Below, one piece after another: positions 1-7,480 of a DNA stretch of 41,905 bases. The notes below the pieces were generated by a model that saw nothing but the letters and a program-made list of their open reading frames with translations, was not told the DNA's origin and searched no databases. Both the position numbers and the translations under genes were made by a program. Each line of letters starts with the position of its first letter. Within the stretch, counting starts at the first letter, position 1. This DNA comes from Burkholderiaceae bacterium (lineage in GTDB: Bacteria > Pseudomonadota > Gammaproteobacteria > Burkholderiales > Burkholderiaceae_D): positions 1 to 41,905 of the forward strand of contig JAOAUN010000051.1 in the NCBI GenBank assembly GCA_030157545.1, read 5' to 3'.

Positions 1-44
1 GTTTCCCTCCAACCCGGTAGCTAGCGCAGCGCTCTTTATCGGCC

Positions 45-50
45 AAGGAG
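45..50 (+). promoter_or_regulatory. Orphaned ribosome binding site (AAGGAG) of the cobalamin cluster
   Basis: AAGGAG lies just left of the insertion sequence. If the element and one CTAG copy are removed, this site falls 9 bases before the ATG at 1243. In the same frame the reconstructed leader has a stop codon (TAG, 18-20) and no earlier start. The site therefore very probably served the BtuF-like gene that now starts at 1243, and the insertion has cut it off. Confidence 0.7.
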
Positions 51-55
51 CCTAG

Positions 56-67
56 GGATGGTCTGCA
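56..67 (+). repeat. Left terminal inverted repeat of the IS
   Basis: GGATGGTCTGCA reads inward from the left end and matches the reverse complement of 1223-1234 exactly. CTAG at 52-55 is the left copy of the target duplication. Confidence 0.92.
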
Positions 68-105
68 AAAGTCACCCAATTGAGTGCCTCATGCGTTAAG
101 TTCAA

Positions 106-1089
106 ATGAAACAAATCAGCCTTGCCACCACCGGATTCGAGCTCGTCACCAAGCGCACGCGCAAGCGTGAATTCCTGGATGAGATGAACCTGGTGATTCC
201 TTGGTCGCAACTTCTGGCCTTGATTACCCCTCATGCACCTGCGGGCAAGACGGGGCGTCCACCGTTTGCCACAGAGGTGATGCTTCGCATCCATTTGTTG
301 CAGCAATTCTTCGGGCACTCCGATCCTGCGATGGAAGAGGCTTTGCATGACATCCCTCTGTACCGCGAGTTTGCTCAGCTCGATGCTGGCATCACCCGCC
401 TGCCTGATGAAAGCACCATCCTGCGCTTTAGGCACATGCTTGAGCAAAACGACTTGGGCGTGCAGATACTGGCGGCGGTCAATGCCAAGTTGATCGATCG
501 CGGTCTGCTGCTCAAGACCGGCACCGTGGTGGATGCCACCTTGATTGCTGCGCCCAGCTCCACCAAAAACGACAAAGGTGAGCGGGATCCGGAGATGCAT
601 CAGACCAAGAAGGGCAACCAGTGGCACTTTGGGATGAAGGCGCACATTGGCGTGGATGCCGAGTCTGGCTTGGTTCATACGGTCACGACGACTGCGGCCA
701 ATGCACATGATGTGACGCAGGCGCATGCCTTGCTGCACGGACAAGAAGAAGTTGTGTTTGCCGACTCGGGCTACCGGGGCGTTGAAAAGCGCCAAGAAAT
801 TCAAGATAAGCACGCTGAAGTGGACTGGCAAATTGCGATGATGCCGGGCAAGCGCAAGACATTGGACAAAACGCGAATCAGCAACGCACTGACGGATCAG
901 CTTGAAAAGCTCAAGGCTGGCATCCGCGCCAAGGTGGAGCATCCGTTTCGGGTGATTAAGTGTCAGTTCGGGCATCGCAAGACGCGTTATCGGGGCTTGG
1001 CCAAGAACACCAGCCAGTTGCTGGTGATGTTTGCGCTGTCCAACTTGTGGATGGTGCGCAAGCGAATGATTCAGGGGCTGCAGGCATGA
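106..1089 (+). CDS. IS5-family DDE transposase
   Basis: This 327-residue protein catalyses cut and strand transfer of the surrounding insertion sequence. Its length is that of IS5-group transposases. An N-terminal DNA-binding region (roughly residues 1-110, with the family-typical GRPPF segment near 50) precedes the RNase H-like catalytic core. The likely catalytic triad is Asp143 (VVDATLI), Asp220 (FADSGYRG) and Glu278 (KVEHPFRVIK). The last lies in the R-x3-E-x6-K signature of the IS4/IS5 superfamily (Arg274, Glu278, Lys285). The reading frame is uninterrupted, so the element should be able to move. The family call is firm; no specific IS name is offered because no database could be searched. 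Confidence 0.95.
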   Translation: MKQISLATTGFELVTKRTRKREFLDEMNLVIPWSQLLALITPHAPAGKTGRPPFATEVMLRIHLLQQFFGHSDPAMEEALHDIPLYREFAQLDAGITRLPDESTILRFRHMLEQNDLGVQILAAVNAKLIDRGLLLKTGTVVDATLIAAPSSTKNDKGERDPEMHQTKKGNQWHFGMKAHIGVDAESGLVHTVTTTAANAHDVTQAHALLHGQEEVVFADSGYRGVEKRQEIQDKHAEVDWQIAMMPGKRKTLDKTRISNALTDQLEKLKAGIRAKVEHPFRVIKCQFGHRKTRYRGLAKNTSQLLVMFALSNLWMVRKRMIQGLQA

Positions 1090-1222
1090 GTGCGCCTGCA
1101 GCATGGGCGAAGGCCCGGAAACAGGTCCCAAGGGGCCAAAAGAGTGGGGAATTGGCGAGGAATTTAACGCTGGTTTCACCATATGAACATTCACACATCA
1201 ACTCGCGCTTTGGCGGGAGTTA

Positions 1223-1234
1223 TGCAGACCATCC
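1223..1234 (-). repeat. Right terminal inverted repeat of the IS
   Basis: TGCAGACCATCC is the exact reverse complement of the left end. CTAG at 1235-1238 is the right copy of the target duplication. In-frame ATG codons at 1183 and 1222 inside this end can extend the downstream gene at its N-terminus. Confidence 0.92.
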
Positions 1235-1242
1235 CTAGAGCT

Positions 1243-2061
1243 ATGACAACTGGTTTTGACTTCCCTATTGGTCCGCAGCGCATTATTTGTATGACCGAAG
1301 AGACCACCGAGTGGTTGTACCTGCTCGGTCAGGAACATCGCATTGTGGGCATTTCCGGCTACACCGTGCGACCCGCGCGTGCACGGCAAGAGAAGCCTCG
1401 CATCAGCGCGTTTACTAGCGCGAAGATTGACAAAATACTGGCCTTGCAGCCCGATTGCGTGTTGGGTTTTTCGGACTTGCAGGCCGATATCGCATCGACC
1501 CTGATCCGCCAAGGCGTGCAAGTGACGATTTTTAACCAGCGTAGCGTGGCCGAGATTTTGTCCATGCTTTACCAGGTGGGTGCCATGGTCGGCCAAGCGC
1601 AGCAGGCCATGGAGCGCATCGCCGCCATGCAGGCGCAGATGCAGACAGTGGCGCTTGCCGCTGCAGCCTTGCCACGCAGACCGCGTGTGTATTTTGAAGA
1701 ATGGGACGAGCCGCCTATCAGCGCCATCCGCTGGGTTTCCGAACTCATGGGGATTGCCGGTGGCGATGATTGTTTCCCCGAGTTGGCGCAGCAGTCCCTG
1801 GGTAAAAACCGCATCATTACCGATAGCAGTGAGATCGTACGGCGCGACCCTGACATCATCATTGGCTCCTGGTGCGGGAAAAAATTTCGCCCCGAAAAAG
1901 TCACGGCGCGTGATGGTTGGCAAAACGTCAAAGCGGTACAACATCAGCAGCTGTTTGAAATCAAGTCGCCCGACATATTGCAACCCGGCCCGGCATCGCT
2001 GATCGATGGTTTGGCGCATTTGCATCGCATCATCATGGACTGGGCGCGTGTGTATGCATAA
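1243..2061 (+). CDS. BtuF-like cobalamin-binding protein without signal peptide
   Basis: A 272-residue member of the helical-backbone metal-receptor (BtuF/FhuD-like) periplasmic-binding fold. The segment KIDKILALQPDCVLGFSDLQ near residue 65 is typical of the N-terminal lobe in B12-binding proteins. No signal peptide or lipobox is visible, unlike the second BtuF at 2632, so this copy probably stays in the cytoplasm or needs another route. The start at ATG 1243 is supported by reconstructing the pre-insertion sequence: AAGGAG (45-50) would lie 9 bases upstream, with an in-frame stop before it. The IS now separates that site from the gene. In-frame ATGs at 1183 and 1222 in the IS end could add 20 or 7 residues. 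It overlaps cobU by 8 bases. Exact function is unknown; corrinoid binding is inferred from fold and neighbours. Confidence 0.82.
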   Translation: MTTGFDFPIGPQRIICMTEETTEWLYLLGQEHRIVGISGYTVRPARARQEKPRISAFTSAKIDKILALQPDCVLGFSDLQADIASTLIRQGVQVTIFNQRSVAEILSMLYQVGAMVGQAQQAMERIAAMQAQMQTVALAAAALPRRPRVYFEEWDEPPISAIRWVSELMGIAGGDDCFPELAQQSLGKNRIITDSSEIVRRDPDIIIGSWCGKKFRPEKVTARDGWQNVKAVQHQQLFEIKSPDILQPGPASLIDGLAHLHRIIMDWARVYA

Positions 2062-2635
2062 AGCGCTGACTATCGCGCGCAGCGAATTCATCCTCGGCGG
2101 TCAAAAGAGCGGTAAGTCGCGGCACGCCGAATTACTCGCGCAGCAGTGGCTTGGCCTGTCAACAGACCATAGCGCCGTATTGATCGCCACCGCCCAGCCC
2201 TGGGACGAGGAAATGCGCGCGCGCATCGGCCGCCATCAGGCCGACCGCGCGCAGCGTGTGCCGGGCATGCAAACCATTGAAGAGCCCCTAGCCTTGGCGC
2301 AGGCCCTAGCCGTGCACAGTCGTCCCGATGTGCTGCTGGTAGTCGATTGCCTGACCTTGTGGCTGACCAACGGCATGATGCCCATGCACCCGCAAGCAGG
2401 TGCGCAATTTGATGTCGAAAGCCAAGTATCTGCCTTGACAGAGTCGATTGCAATCGCTCCAGGCCCGGTGGTTTTGGTGGGCAATGAAATTGGTATGGGC
2501 GTGATTCCAATGGGCGCTGAAGTACGCGCTTTTGTGGATGCACTGGGCCGGCTCAACCAGCGCGTGGCCCAGGCGTGTGCGCGTGTCACCTTGATGGCGG
2601 CCGGCTTGCCCCTGACTTTGAAAGCCGCCCCATGA
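2054..2635 (+). CDS. cobU: Adenosylcobinamide kinase / adenosylcobinamide-phosphate guanylyltransferase
   Basis: The 193-residue enzyme phosphorylates adenosylcobinamide and transfers GMP to it, giving AdoCbi-GDP for CobS. The P-loop GGQKSGKS is at residues 15-22. The family motif RIGRHQADR carries the histidine expected to be guanylylated, and VDCLTLWLTN and VGNEIGMGVIP are the conserved CobU/CobP segments. The start at 2054 overlaps the end of the preceding gene and places the P-loop at the usual N-terminal position. The stop overlaps the next start (ATGA), implying translational coupling in the cobalamin operon. Confidence 0.95.
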   Translation: MHKALTIARSEFILGGQKSGKSRHAELLAQQWLGLSTDHSAVLIATAQPWDEEMRARIGRHQADRAQRVPGMQTIEEPLALAQALAVHSRPDVLLVVDCLTLWLTNGMMPMHPQAGAQFDVESQVSALTESIAIAPGPVVLVGNEIGMGVIPMGAEVRAFVDALGRLNQRVAQACARVTLMAAGLPLTLKAAP

Positions 2636-3516
2636 AACGCTATTACTTTTCTTTGCTGCTCGTCCTGGTGCAATCGTTTGCAGCGCAAGCGGTGGAAGTC
2701 GTGGACGACCGCGGTTTTCGCACTACCTTGCCGCATGCGCCGCAACGCATCGTCAGCCTCTTGCCGTCCTTAACCGAGTCGATTTGCGAACTCGGCTATT
2801 GCCAGCGCTTGGTGGGCGTGGACCGCTATTCCAACTTTCCCGCCAGTCTGCAAAACCTGCCCCAACTCGGTGGCGGGCTCGATCCGAATATCGAAGCGAT
2901 TGTGGCGCTCAAGCCCGACGTGGTACTCATGGCGGCTTCGTCTCGTGCGGGTGAGCGCTTGCGCGCGCTGGGTTTGAACGTGGTGGCGCTGGAGCCCAAA
3001 ACCCATGCCGATGTGCAACGCGTCTTGCGCAAACTTGGTCAGTTGCTGGAAGCTCCCGATGTCGACAAAATCTGGCGCGCCATCGATGCCGGCGTATCGG
3101 CCGCCGCCCAATCGCTACCGTCTTCGGCGCTCGGCACGCGGGTGTATTTTGAAGTCAACCCCGCCCCCTATGGTGCGGGCGAGAACTCTTTCATCGGCGA
3201 GACCCTGACCCGCCTGGGCGCCAAAAACATCATCCCCGCCAAGCTCGGCCCCTTTCCCAAGCTCAACCCTGAATTCATAGTGCGCGCCAACCCGGATCTC
3301 ATCATGGTCGGTGACAGCAGCGCCGAGGCCATGTTGCAGCGCCCGGGCTGGCCTGCCATGCGCGCCGTACGTGAACAACGCGTGTGCGCGTTCTCACCCG
3401 CGCAGTCCAATGTGCTGGTACGCCCCGGCCCGCGCATGGCTGAGGCTGCGCGCTTGATGGCCGCGTGCCTCAGCGAAAAGTCGCCGGGCTCGGGCCCTCG
3501 CAAGGTGCAGCGATGA
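2632..3516 (+). CDS. btuF: Periplasmic cobalamin-binding protein of the B12 ABC importer
   Basis: A 294-residue periplasmic substrate-binding protein that delivers corrinoids to the BtuCD permease. A clear Sec signal peptide (MKR, hydrophobic stretch, AQA cleavage near residue 20) precedes the mature VEVVDDRG start. The family motifs follow: PQRIVSLLPSLTESICELG, a YSNFP segment and ALKPDVVLMA. The ATG at 2632 overlaps the cobU stop, and the gene's own stop overlaps btuC by ATGA. This is the second BtuF-type protein in the operon; the first, at 1243, lacks an export signal. Confidence 0.93.
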   Translation: MKRYYFSLLLVLVQSFAAQAVEVVDDRGFRTTLPHAPQRIVSLLPSLTESICELGYCQRLVGVDRYSNFPASLQNLPQLGGGLDPNIEAIVALKPDVVLMAASSRAGERLRALGLNVVALEPKTHADVQRVLRKLGQLLEAPDVDKIWRAIDAGVSAAAQSLPSSALGTRVYFEVNPAPYGAGENSFIGETLTRLGAKNIIPAKLGPFPKLNPEFIVRANPDLIMVGDSSAEAMLQRPGWPAMRAVREQRVCAFSPAQSNVLVRPGPRMAEAARLMAACLSEKSPGSGPRKVQR

Positions 3517-4583
3517 ACGTAGCTGCGCTGCGTCTGGCTGTGGTCTTGCTGCTGCTGAGCGCGGCGCTGATGCTGCTGGGCATGTGCGTGGGCAGTGCCG
3601 GATTTGAAGACTTGCTCCGGCCTTTGTTGCATCCGCAAATTGACCCGGATCAAAGCGCACTGGCCGAGCAAATCGTGTTGGACATCCGCTTGCCCCGTAC
3701 CATCGGCGCATGGACTGCTGGGGCTTTGCTGGGCTTGGCCGGTGCGGTGGCGCAAGGCTTGTTTCGTAACCCGCTGGCTGATCCGTATTTGCTGGGCAGC
3801 GCCTCGGGCGCAGCGCTGGCCGTAGCTCTTGCACTGCTGGCCATGGGCGGCGCTTCGGGTATGTTGGGTGGTACCGTGATGAGCGCCGGCGCCACCTTCA
3901 GCGTGTATTCGGGCAGCCTGCTGGTGCGCCTGGGTTTGACCGGTGCGGCCTTTGTGGGCGCGGTGTTGGCGGTACTGCTCACGCTGATCTTGTCGCGTGG
4001 TGTGCAACACACTTTGCGTTTGTTGCTCGCGGGTGTGGTGGTCGGCGTGGTGCTGGGGGCGGCTACCCAGTTGGTCTTGTTGTTCTCGCCCGAATCCTTG
4101 CAGGCTATGCAATCGTTTATGTTGGGCTCGACCGCCTTTGCAGGTTGGGCTGCGTGCGGCCTGATGGGCGTGGTCTGGTTGCTGGGCGTCGCCATTGCGT
4201 GCGCGCTCGGGCGGGTCCTGGACGGGCTCAGTTTGGGTGAGACTACGGCACGCAGTCTGGGCCTGCCGGTCGCCTCAATTCGCATGGTGCTGATCGTCGT
4301 GCTAGCTATCGCCACCGGAACTGCGGTCGCGCAGACCGGCTTGATTGCCTTTGTCGGCCTGGCCGCACCGCATTTGGTGCGCTCGGTCTTGAGCACGGGT
4401 TACCGCTGGTTGATTGTGCTGGCCAGTTTGATGGGCGCGGTCTTACTCATGGCCGCTGACGTGCTGGCCCGCTGGCTGATTGCCCCTCAAGAGTTACCCG
4501 TGGGCGTAGTGACTGCGGTGCTGGGCGGAGCGTATTTGCTCTGGCTGATGCACCGCAATAAGATGGCACAAGGGGCTGATTGA
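3513..4583 (+). CDS. btuC: Cobalamin ABC transporter permease BtuC (FecCD family)
   Basis: The 356-residue inner-membrane permease forms the corrinoid channel with BtuD. It is strongly hydrophobic throughout, as expected for the roughly ten-helix FecCD fold. The family segments LPRTIGAWTAGALLGLAGAV and FRNPLADPYLLGSASGAAL lie in the first third, and GLIAFVGLAAPHLVR, which contacts the ATPase, lies near residue 285. The start at 3513 overlaps the btuF stop and sits ahead of the first membrane helix. Only one base separates its stop from btuD, so F, C and D form one transport unit inside a biosynthetic operon. Confidence 0.94.
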   Translation: MNVAALRLAVVLLLLSAALMLLGMCVGSAGFEDLLRPLLHPQIDPDQSALAEQIVLDIRLPRTIGAWTAGALLGLAGAVAQGLFRNPLADPYLLGSASGAALAVALALLAMGGASGMLGGTVMSAGATFSVYSGSLLVRLGLTGAAFVGAVLAVLLTLILSRGVQHTLRLLLAGVVVGVVLGAATQLVLLFSPESLQAMQSFMLGSTAFAGWAACGLMGVVWLLGVAIACALGRVLDGLSLGETTARSLGLPVASIRMVLIVVLAIATGTAVAQTGLIAFVGLAAPHLVRSVLSTGYRWLIVLASLMGAVLLMAADVLARWLIAPQELPVGVVTAVLGGAYLLWLMHRNKMAQGAD

Positions 4584-4584
4584 T

Positions 4585-5367
4585 ATGCCAGGCCCTATTG
4601 TTTCAACCGCGCTGAAGGCGCAGCAATTACAGGTCAGCCTGATGGGCAGGCCGGTGCTGCATGGCCTGGACTTGGCTATTGCAGCCGGTCAGTGGACCAG
4701 CATCGTCGGCCCTAATGGCGCGGGCAAGTCCACCCTGCTCAAAGCACTGGCTGGCTTATTGCCCGCTGCTGGCCATGTTGAGTTGCTAGGCCAGCCCTTG
4801 CACAGCCTGCCAGTGCGCACCCGCGCATTGCAAATGGCCTGGTTAGGGCAAAACGAAAGCACGGGCGATGACCTCAAAGTTTGGGACGTCGCCATGCTGG
4901 GCCGCCTGCCGCACCAGTCTTGGTTGGGCGCCTCTAACCCCATAGACCATGCGGCAGTCGAGCAGGCCTTGCGCGCCACCCATGCCTGGGAATGGCGCGA
5001 GCGTGCGCTGGGTCAGCTCTCGGCGGGTGAGCGCCAGCGTGTGCTTTTGGCGCGGGCGCTAGCGGTGCAAGCGCAGGTATTGCTGATGGACGAACCGCTG
5101 GCCAACCTGGACCCGCCGCACCAAGCCGATTGGTTGCAACTGGTGCGGGCCCTGGTCGCCCAGGGTTGCACGGTGGTGAGCGTCTTGCACGAGATTTCCA
5201 TGGCCTTGCATGCCGACACCATAGTGGTGATGGCGCAAGGCCGCATGACCCACCACGGCCCCTGCGCTGATGCGCAAACCCACCGCGCCGTGGAGCAGGT
5301 GTTCGACCATCGATTGGCCATCCATGCCTTGGCCGGTCAATGGGTGGCCATACCGTCCAAAATCTGA
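4585..5367 (+). CDS. btuD: Cobalamin ABC transporter ATP-binding protein
   Basis: A 260-residue ABC ATPase that powers corrinoid import through BtuC. Walker [10 protein letters not shown] is at residues 42-50, the signature is LSAGERQRV, Walker B is VLLMDEP followed by the D-loop NLDP, and the H-loop is VLHEIS. It begins one base after the btuC stop. Sequence alone cannot separate B12 from haem or iron-siderophore import in this family; the B12 call rests on position between btuFC and cobO. Confidence 0.93.
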   Translation: MPGPIVSTALKAQQLQVSLMGRPVLHGLDLAIAAGQWTSIVGPNGAGKSTLLKALAGLLPAAGHVELLGQPLHSLPVRTRALQMAWLGQNESTGDDLKVWDVAMLGRLPHQSWLGASNPIDHAAVEQALRATHAWEWRERALGQLSAGERQRVLLARALAVQAQVLLMDEPLANLDPPHQADWLQLVRALVAQGCTVVSVLHEISMALHADTIVVMAQGRMTHHGPCADAQTHRAVEQVFDHRLAIHALAGQWVAIPSKI

Positions 5368-5395
5368 TTCTTATCCTTTAGGAAGTGCTACCCTT

Positions 5396-5965
5396 ATGCA
5401 AATAGAAACGCCCCCCACCGAAAAGCCTTATGAAAAATCCGAGGGCGAGCGGCGCGGCCTCATTATTGTCAACACCGGCGACGGCAAGGGCAAAAGCACT
5501 TCGGCTTTTGGCCTTGCTTTGCGCGCCCACGGACGCGCCAAGAAGGTGAAGATTTTTCAGTTCATGAAAGTGCCTTCGGCACGCTTTGGCGAACACCGCA
5601 TGTTTGAACAACTGGGCATCCCCATCGAAGGCCTGGGCGACGGCTTTAGCTGGAAAAGCCAGGACCTGGAACACAGCGCGCAATTGGCGCGCGATGGCTG
5701 GCAAAAGGCCAAAGCGGCCATCCAAAGCGGTGAGTACTTCATGGTCACGCTGGACGAAATCACCTACCCGTTAATTTACGGCTGGATGCCCCTGGACGAT
5801 GTGCTGGACACCTTGCGCAGCCGCCCCAGCCATGTGCATGTGGTGTTGACCGGACGCCGCTGCCCCCCGGAAATCATAGCCCTGGCAGACACCGTGACCG
5901 AGATGACCATGGTCAAGCATGCATTCCAAGCGGGCATCCCGGCGCAGCGTGGGATTGAGGATTGA
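5396..5965 (+). CDS. cobO: Cob(I)yrinic acid a,c-diamide adenosyltransferase
   Basis: This 189-residue CobA/CobO/BtuR-family enzyme attaches the 5'-deoxyadenosyl group of ATP to reduced corrinoids. The unusual P-loop [10 protein letters not shown] is at residues 26-35. [14 protein letters not shown] and [16 protein letters not shown] are conserved family segments. AGGAAG at 5380-5385, 10 bases upstream, supports the ATG at 5396; the frame is open further upstream but only inside btuD. An 80-base gap follows before the ferredoxin gene. Confidence 0.94.
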   Translation: MQIETPPTEKPYEKSEGERRGLIIVNTGDGKGKSTSAFGLALRAHGRAKKVKIFQFMKVPSARFGEHRMFEQLGIPIEGLGDGFSWKSQDLEHSAQLARDGWQKAKAAIQSGEYFMVTLDEITYPLIYGWMPLDDVLDTLRSRPSHVHVVLTGRRCPPEIIALADTVTEMTMVKHAFQAGIPAQRGIED

Positions 5966-6045
5966 ATGCGCCCCATTCACCTTGCACCCTTTCCATGCAC
6001 TGGTGCGTCCCAGCGCATGCACTTTCTCAGAAAAAAATTTAGCTT

Positions 6046-6420
6046 ATGACGATTGATTCACCCCCCAAACCCACCATCAGCCCCTACAAACACTATGTGC
6101 TGCTGTGCACCGGCCAACGCTGCGGGGGGGAGGGGGCAGGACAGGCGTTGTATGACAGCTTATGGACCAAGCTCAAGGCGGCCGGCATACACGAGGGGCC
6201 GGAGCGAACCAAATTCAACAGCGTCAACTGTTTTGGGGCTTGCAAAGGCGGCCCAGTGATGTGTGTGCAGCCGCAGGGCATCTGGTACTACAACGTGACA
6301 CCGGCCAATTTAGATCTCATAATTGCCGAGCATCTTTTGGGTGACCAAGCGGTGCAGGAGTTGGTTTTTCACCAGAGCCCTGAGGCTAGTGATTCCGCGC
6401 AGCGCGGCAGTGCTGGATGA
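6046..6420 (+). CDS. Small (2Fe-2S) ferredoxin-like protein in the cobalamin operon
   Basis: A 124-residue soluble protein resembling thioredoxin-fold [2Fe-2S] ferredoxins that occur next to cobalamin genes. Cysteines are at residues 21, 26, 62, 66 and 73; CTGQRC and NCFGACKGGPVMC are the likely cluster-binding segments. It lies between cobO and cbiB on the same strand. An attractive but unproven role is supplying electrons to reduce the corrinoid cobalt before adenosylation by CobO. The coding sequence contains a G7-A-G5 run (6124-6136), an unusual slippage-prone tract, though the frame is intact. Family call is moderate; function is inferred from context. Confidence 0.75.
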   Translation: MTIDSPPKPTISPYKHYVLLCTGQRCGGEGAGQALYDSLWTKLKAAGIHEGPERTKFNSVNCFGACKGGPVMCVQPQGIWYYNVTPANLDLIIAEHLLGDQAVQELVFHQSPEASDSAQRGSAG

Positions 6421-6463
6421 ATCTGTGGGTTTGACCACATTCATTTCCACGCCCGATGCAGCC

Positions 6464-7480
6464 ATGCTGTGTCTGCCTGTGCTGGCATTGCTGGCGGCGC
6501 TGGCGATAGACCATTTTCTCGGCGAGCCGCCGGTGCGCTTTCACCCGGTGGTGTGGATGGGCAATTACCTTACCTGGGCCGGCGAGCAGGTGCAATCCCT
6601 GAGCCGCCAGACTTTAGCCGCTGGTGGTGCGGCTATCGAAAACGAACCGGCCGACTTACCCGCATTCGCCCTCGGCGCACTGGCATGGTTATGGGGTATT
6701 TTGCTGGTGGGTGCTGCGGCGTATGCCATCGAACAAAGCGTGTTGGCATGGCTGGAGCCGTTAAGCTGGGCGGGCCTGCTGCTGGCTGCGCTGCTGCTGG
6801 GTCTGGTGCTCAAACCGGCATTGGCTTGGGCTATGTTGCGCACCGAGACGCAGGCCGTAGAACTTGCCCTCAGTGGCTTGCCCGATGGCTCACTGGCGCG
6901 GGGCCGGGAGCGATTGCGTTTTCTAGTCAGTCGGGATGTGACCGATTTAAGCGAGGTACAGGTAAGAGAAAGCGTCATTGAGTCGCTGGCGGAAAACCTG
7001 AACGACTCCGTGGTAGCACCGATATTTTGGTTTGTCGTACTGGGCCTTCCCGGTGCGCTGATGTACCGCTTTGCCAATACGGCCGATGCCATGTGGGGCT
7101 ACCCTGGTATGTACCGTGGACGCAACTGGCAATGGGCCGGAAAGTGGGCAGCACGCGCAGACGATGTGCTCAGCTGGCTGCCGGCGCGTATCACCGCCTT
7201 GCTGCTGGCGCTGGCTGCGGCAGGTGTGTCCTTCGCGCAGTTGTACCGCGACGCGGCCCGTACACCGTCACCCAACAGCGGCTGGCCCATGGCTGCGATG
7301 GCGATGGCGCTGGGTTGCAGTCTGAGCAAGCCACAGGTCTATGTCCTGAATGTGCCAGGCCGCGAGCCCCAAGCGGCGGACACCGAGCGCGCCATCCGGC
7401 TGGCGGGCCGGGCGTTGCTGATGGGCGTGGCGGGCCTGGTGATGTTTACCTTGGTAGGCATGCTGAAGGGCTTGCCATGA
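6464..7480 (+). CDS. cbiB: Adenosylcobinamide-phosphate synthase (CbiB/CobD family)
   Basis: A 338-residue inner-membrane enzyme that couples aminopropanol (or its phosphate) to adenosylcobyric acid, making cobinamide. Conserved segments are FHPVVWMGNYL near residue 26, the Arg-rich VSRDVTDLSEVQVRESVIES stretch near 150, LAENLNDSVVAPIFW, and NTADAMWGYPGMYR. Several hydrophobic helices are evident. ATG 6464 starts directly at the first membrane segment; a GTG at 6425 is a possible earlier start. The stop overlaps the following gene by ATGA. Confidence 0.92.
   Translation: MLCLPVLALLAALAIDHFLGEPPVRFHPVVWMGNYLTWAGEQVQSLSRQTLAAGGAAIENEPADLPAFALGALAWLWGILLVGAAAYAIEQSVLAWLEPLSWAGLLLAALLLGLVLKPALAWAMLRTETQAVELALSGLPDGSLARGRERLRFLVSRDVTDLSEVQVRESVIESLAENLNDSVVAPIFWFVVLGLPGALMYRFANTADAMWGYPGMYRGRNWQWAGKWAARADDVLSWLPARITALLLALAAAGVSFAQLYRDAARTPSPNSGWPMAAMAMALGCSLSKPQVYVLNVPGREPQAADTERAIRLAGRALLMGVAGLVMFTLVGMLKGLP

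Larger units (their letters stand above)
56..1234 (+). mobile_element. Complete IS5-family insertion sequence, 1179 bp
   Basis: The ends are perfect 12-base inverted repeats, GGATGGTCTGCA at 56-67 and its complement at 1223-1234, continuing as an imperfect match for about 15 more bases. Both ends are flanked by CTAG (52-55 and 1235-1238), the 4-base CTAR-type target that IS5-group elements duplicate. One intact transposase gene fills the element. Length and single-ORF structure match the IS5 group (about 1.2 kb). The preserved ends, duplication and reading frame suggest a recent insertion. It is co-oriented with the cobalamin genes, so outward read-through could drive them. Confidence 0.95.

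Noticed and set aside
1..51. Cobalamin riboswitch at the head of the cluster
   Set aside because: Only 51 bases precede the IS and no B12-box pattern was recognised; a riboswitch may lie outside the window.
1183..1242. Reading the BtuF-like protein from the ATG at 1183 inside the IS
   Set aside because: The extra 20 residues are encoded by the transposon end, so they cannot be the native start, although they may be used now.
1243..2061. BtuF-like gene truncated by the IS
   Set aside because: The reconstructed upstream sequence has an in-frame stop and no earlier start, so the coding sequence is complete.
7027..7476. N-terminal extension of the CobD-like protein to 502 residues
   Set aside because: The extension is an out-of-frame reading of cbiB; family similarity begins at 7477.
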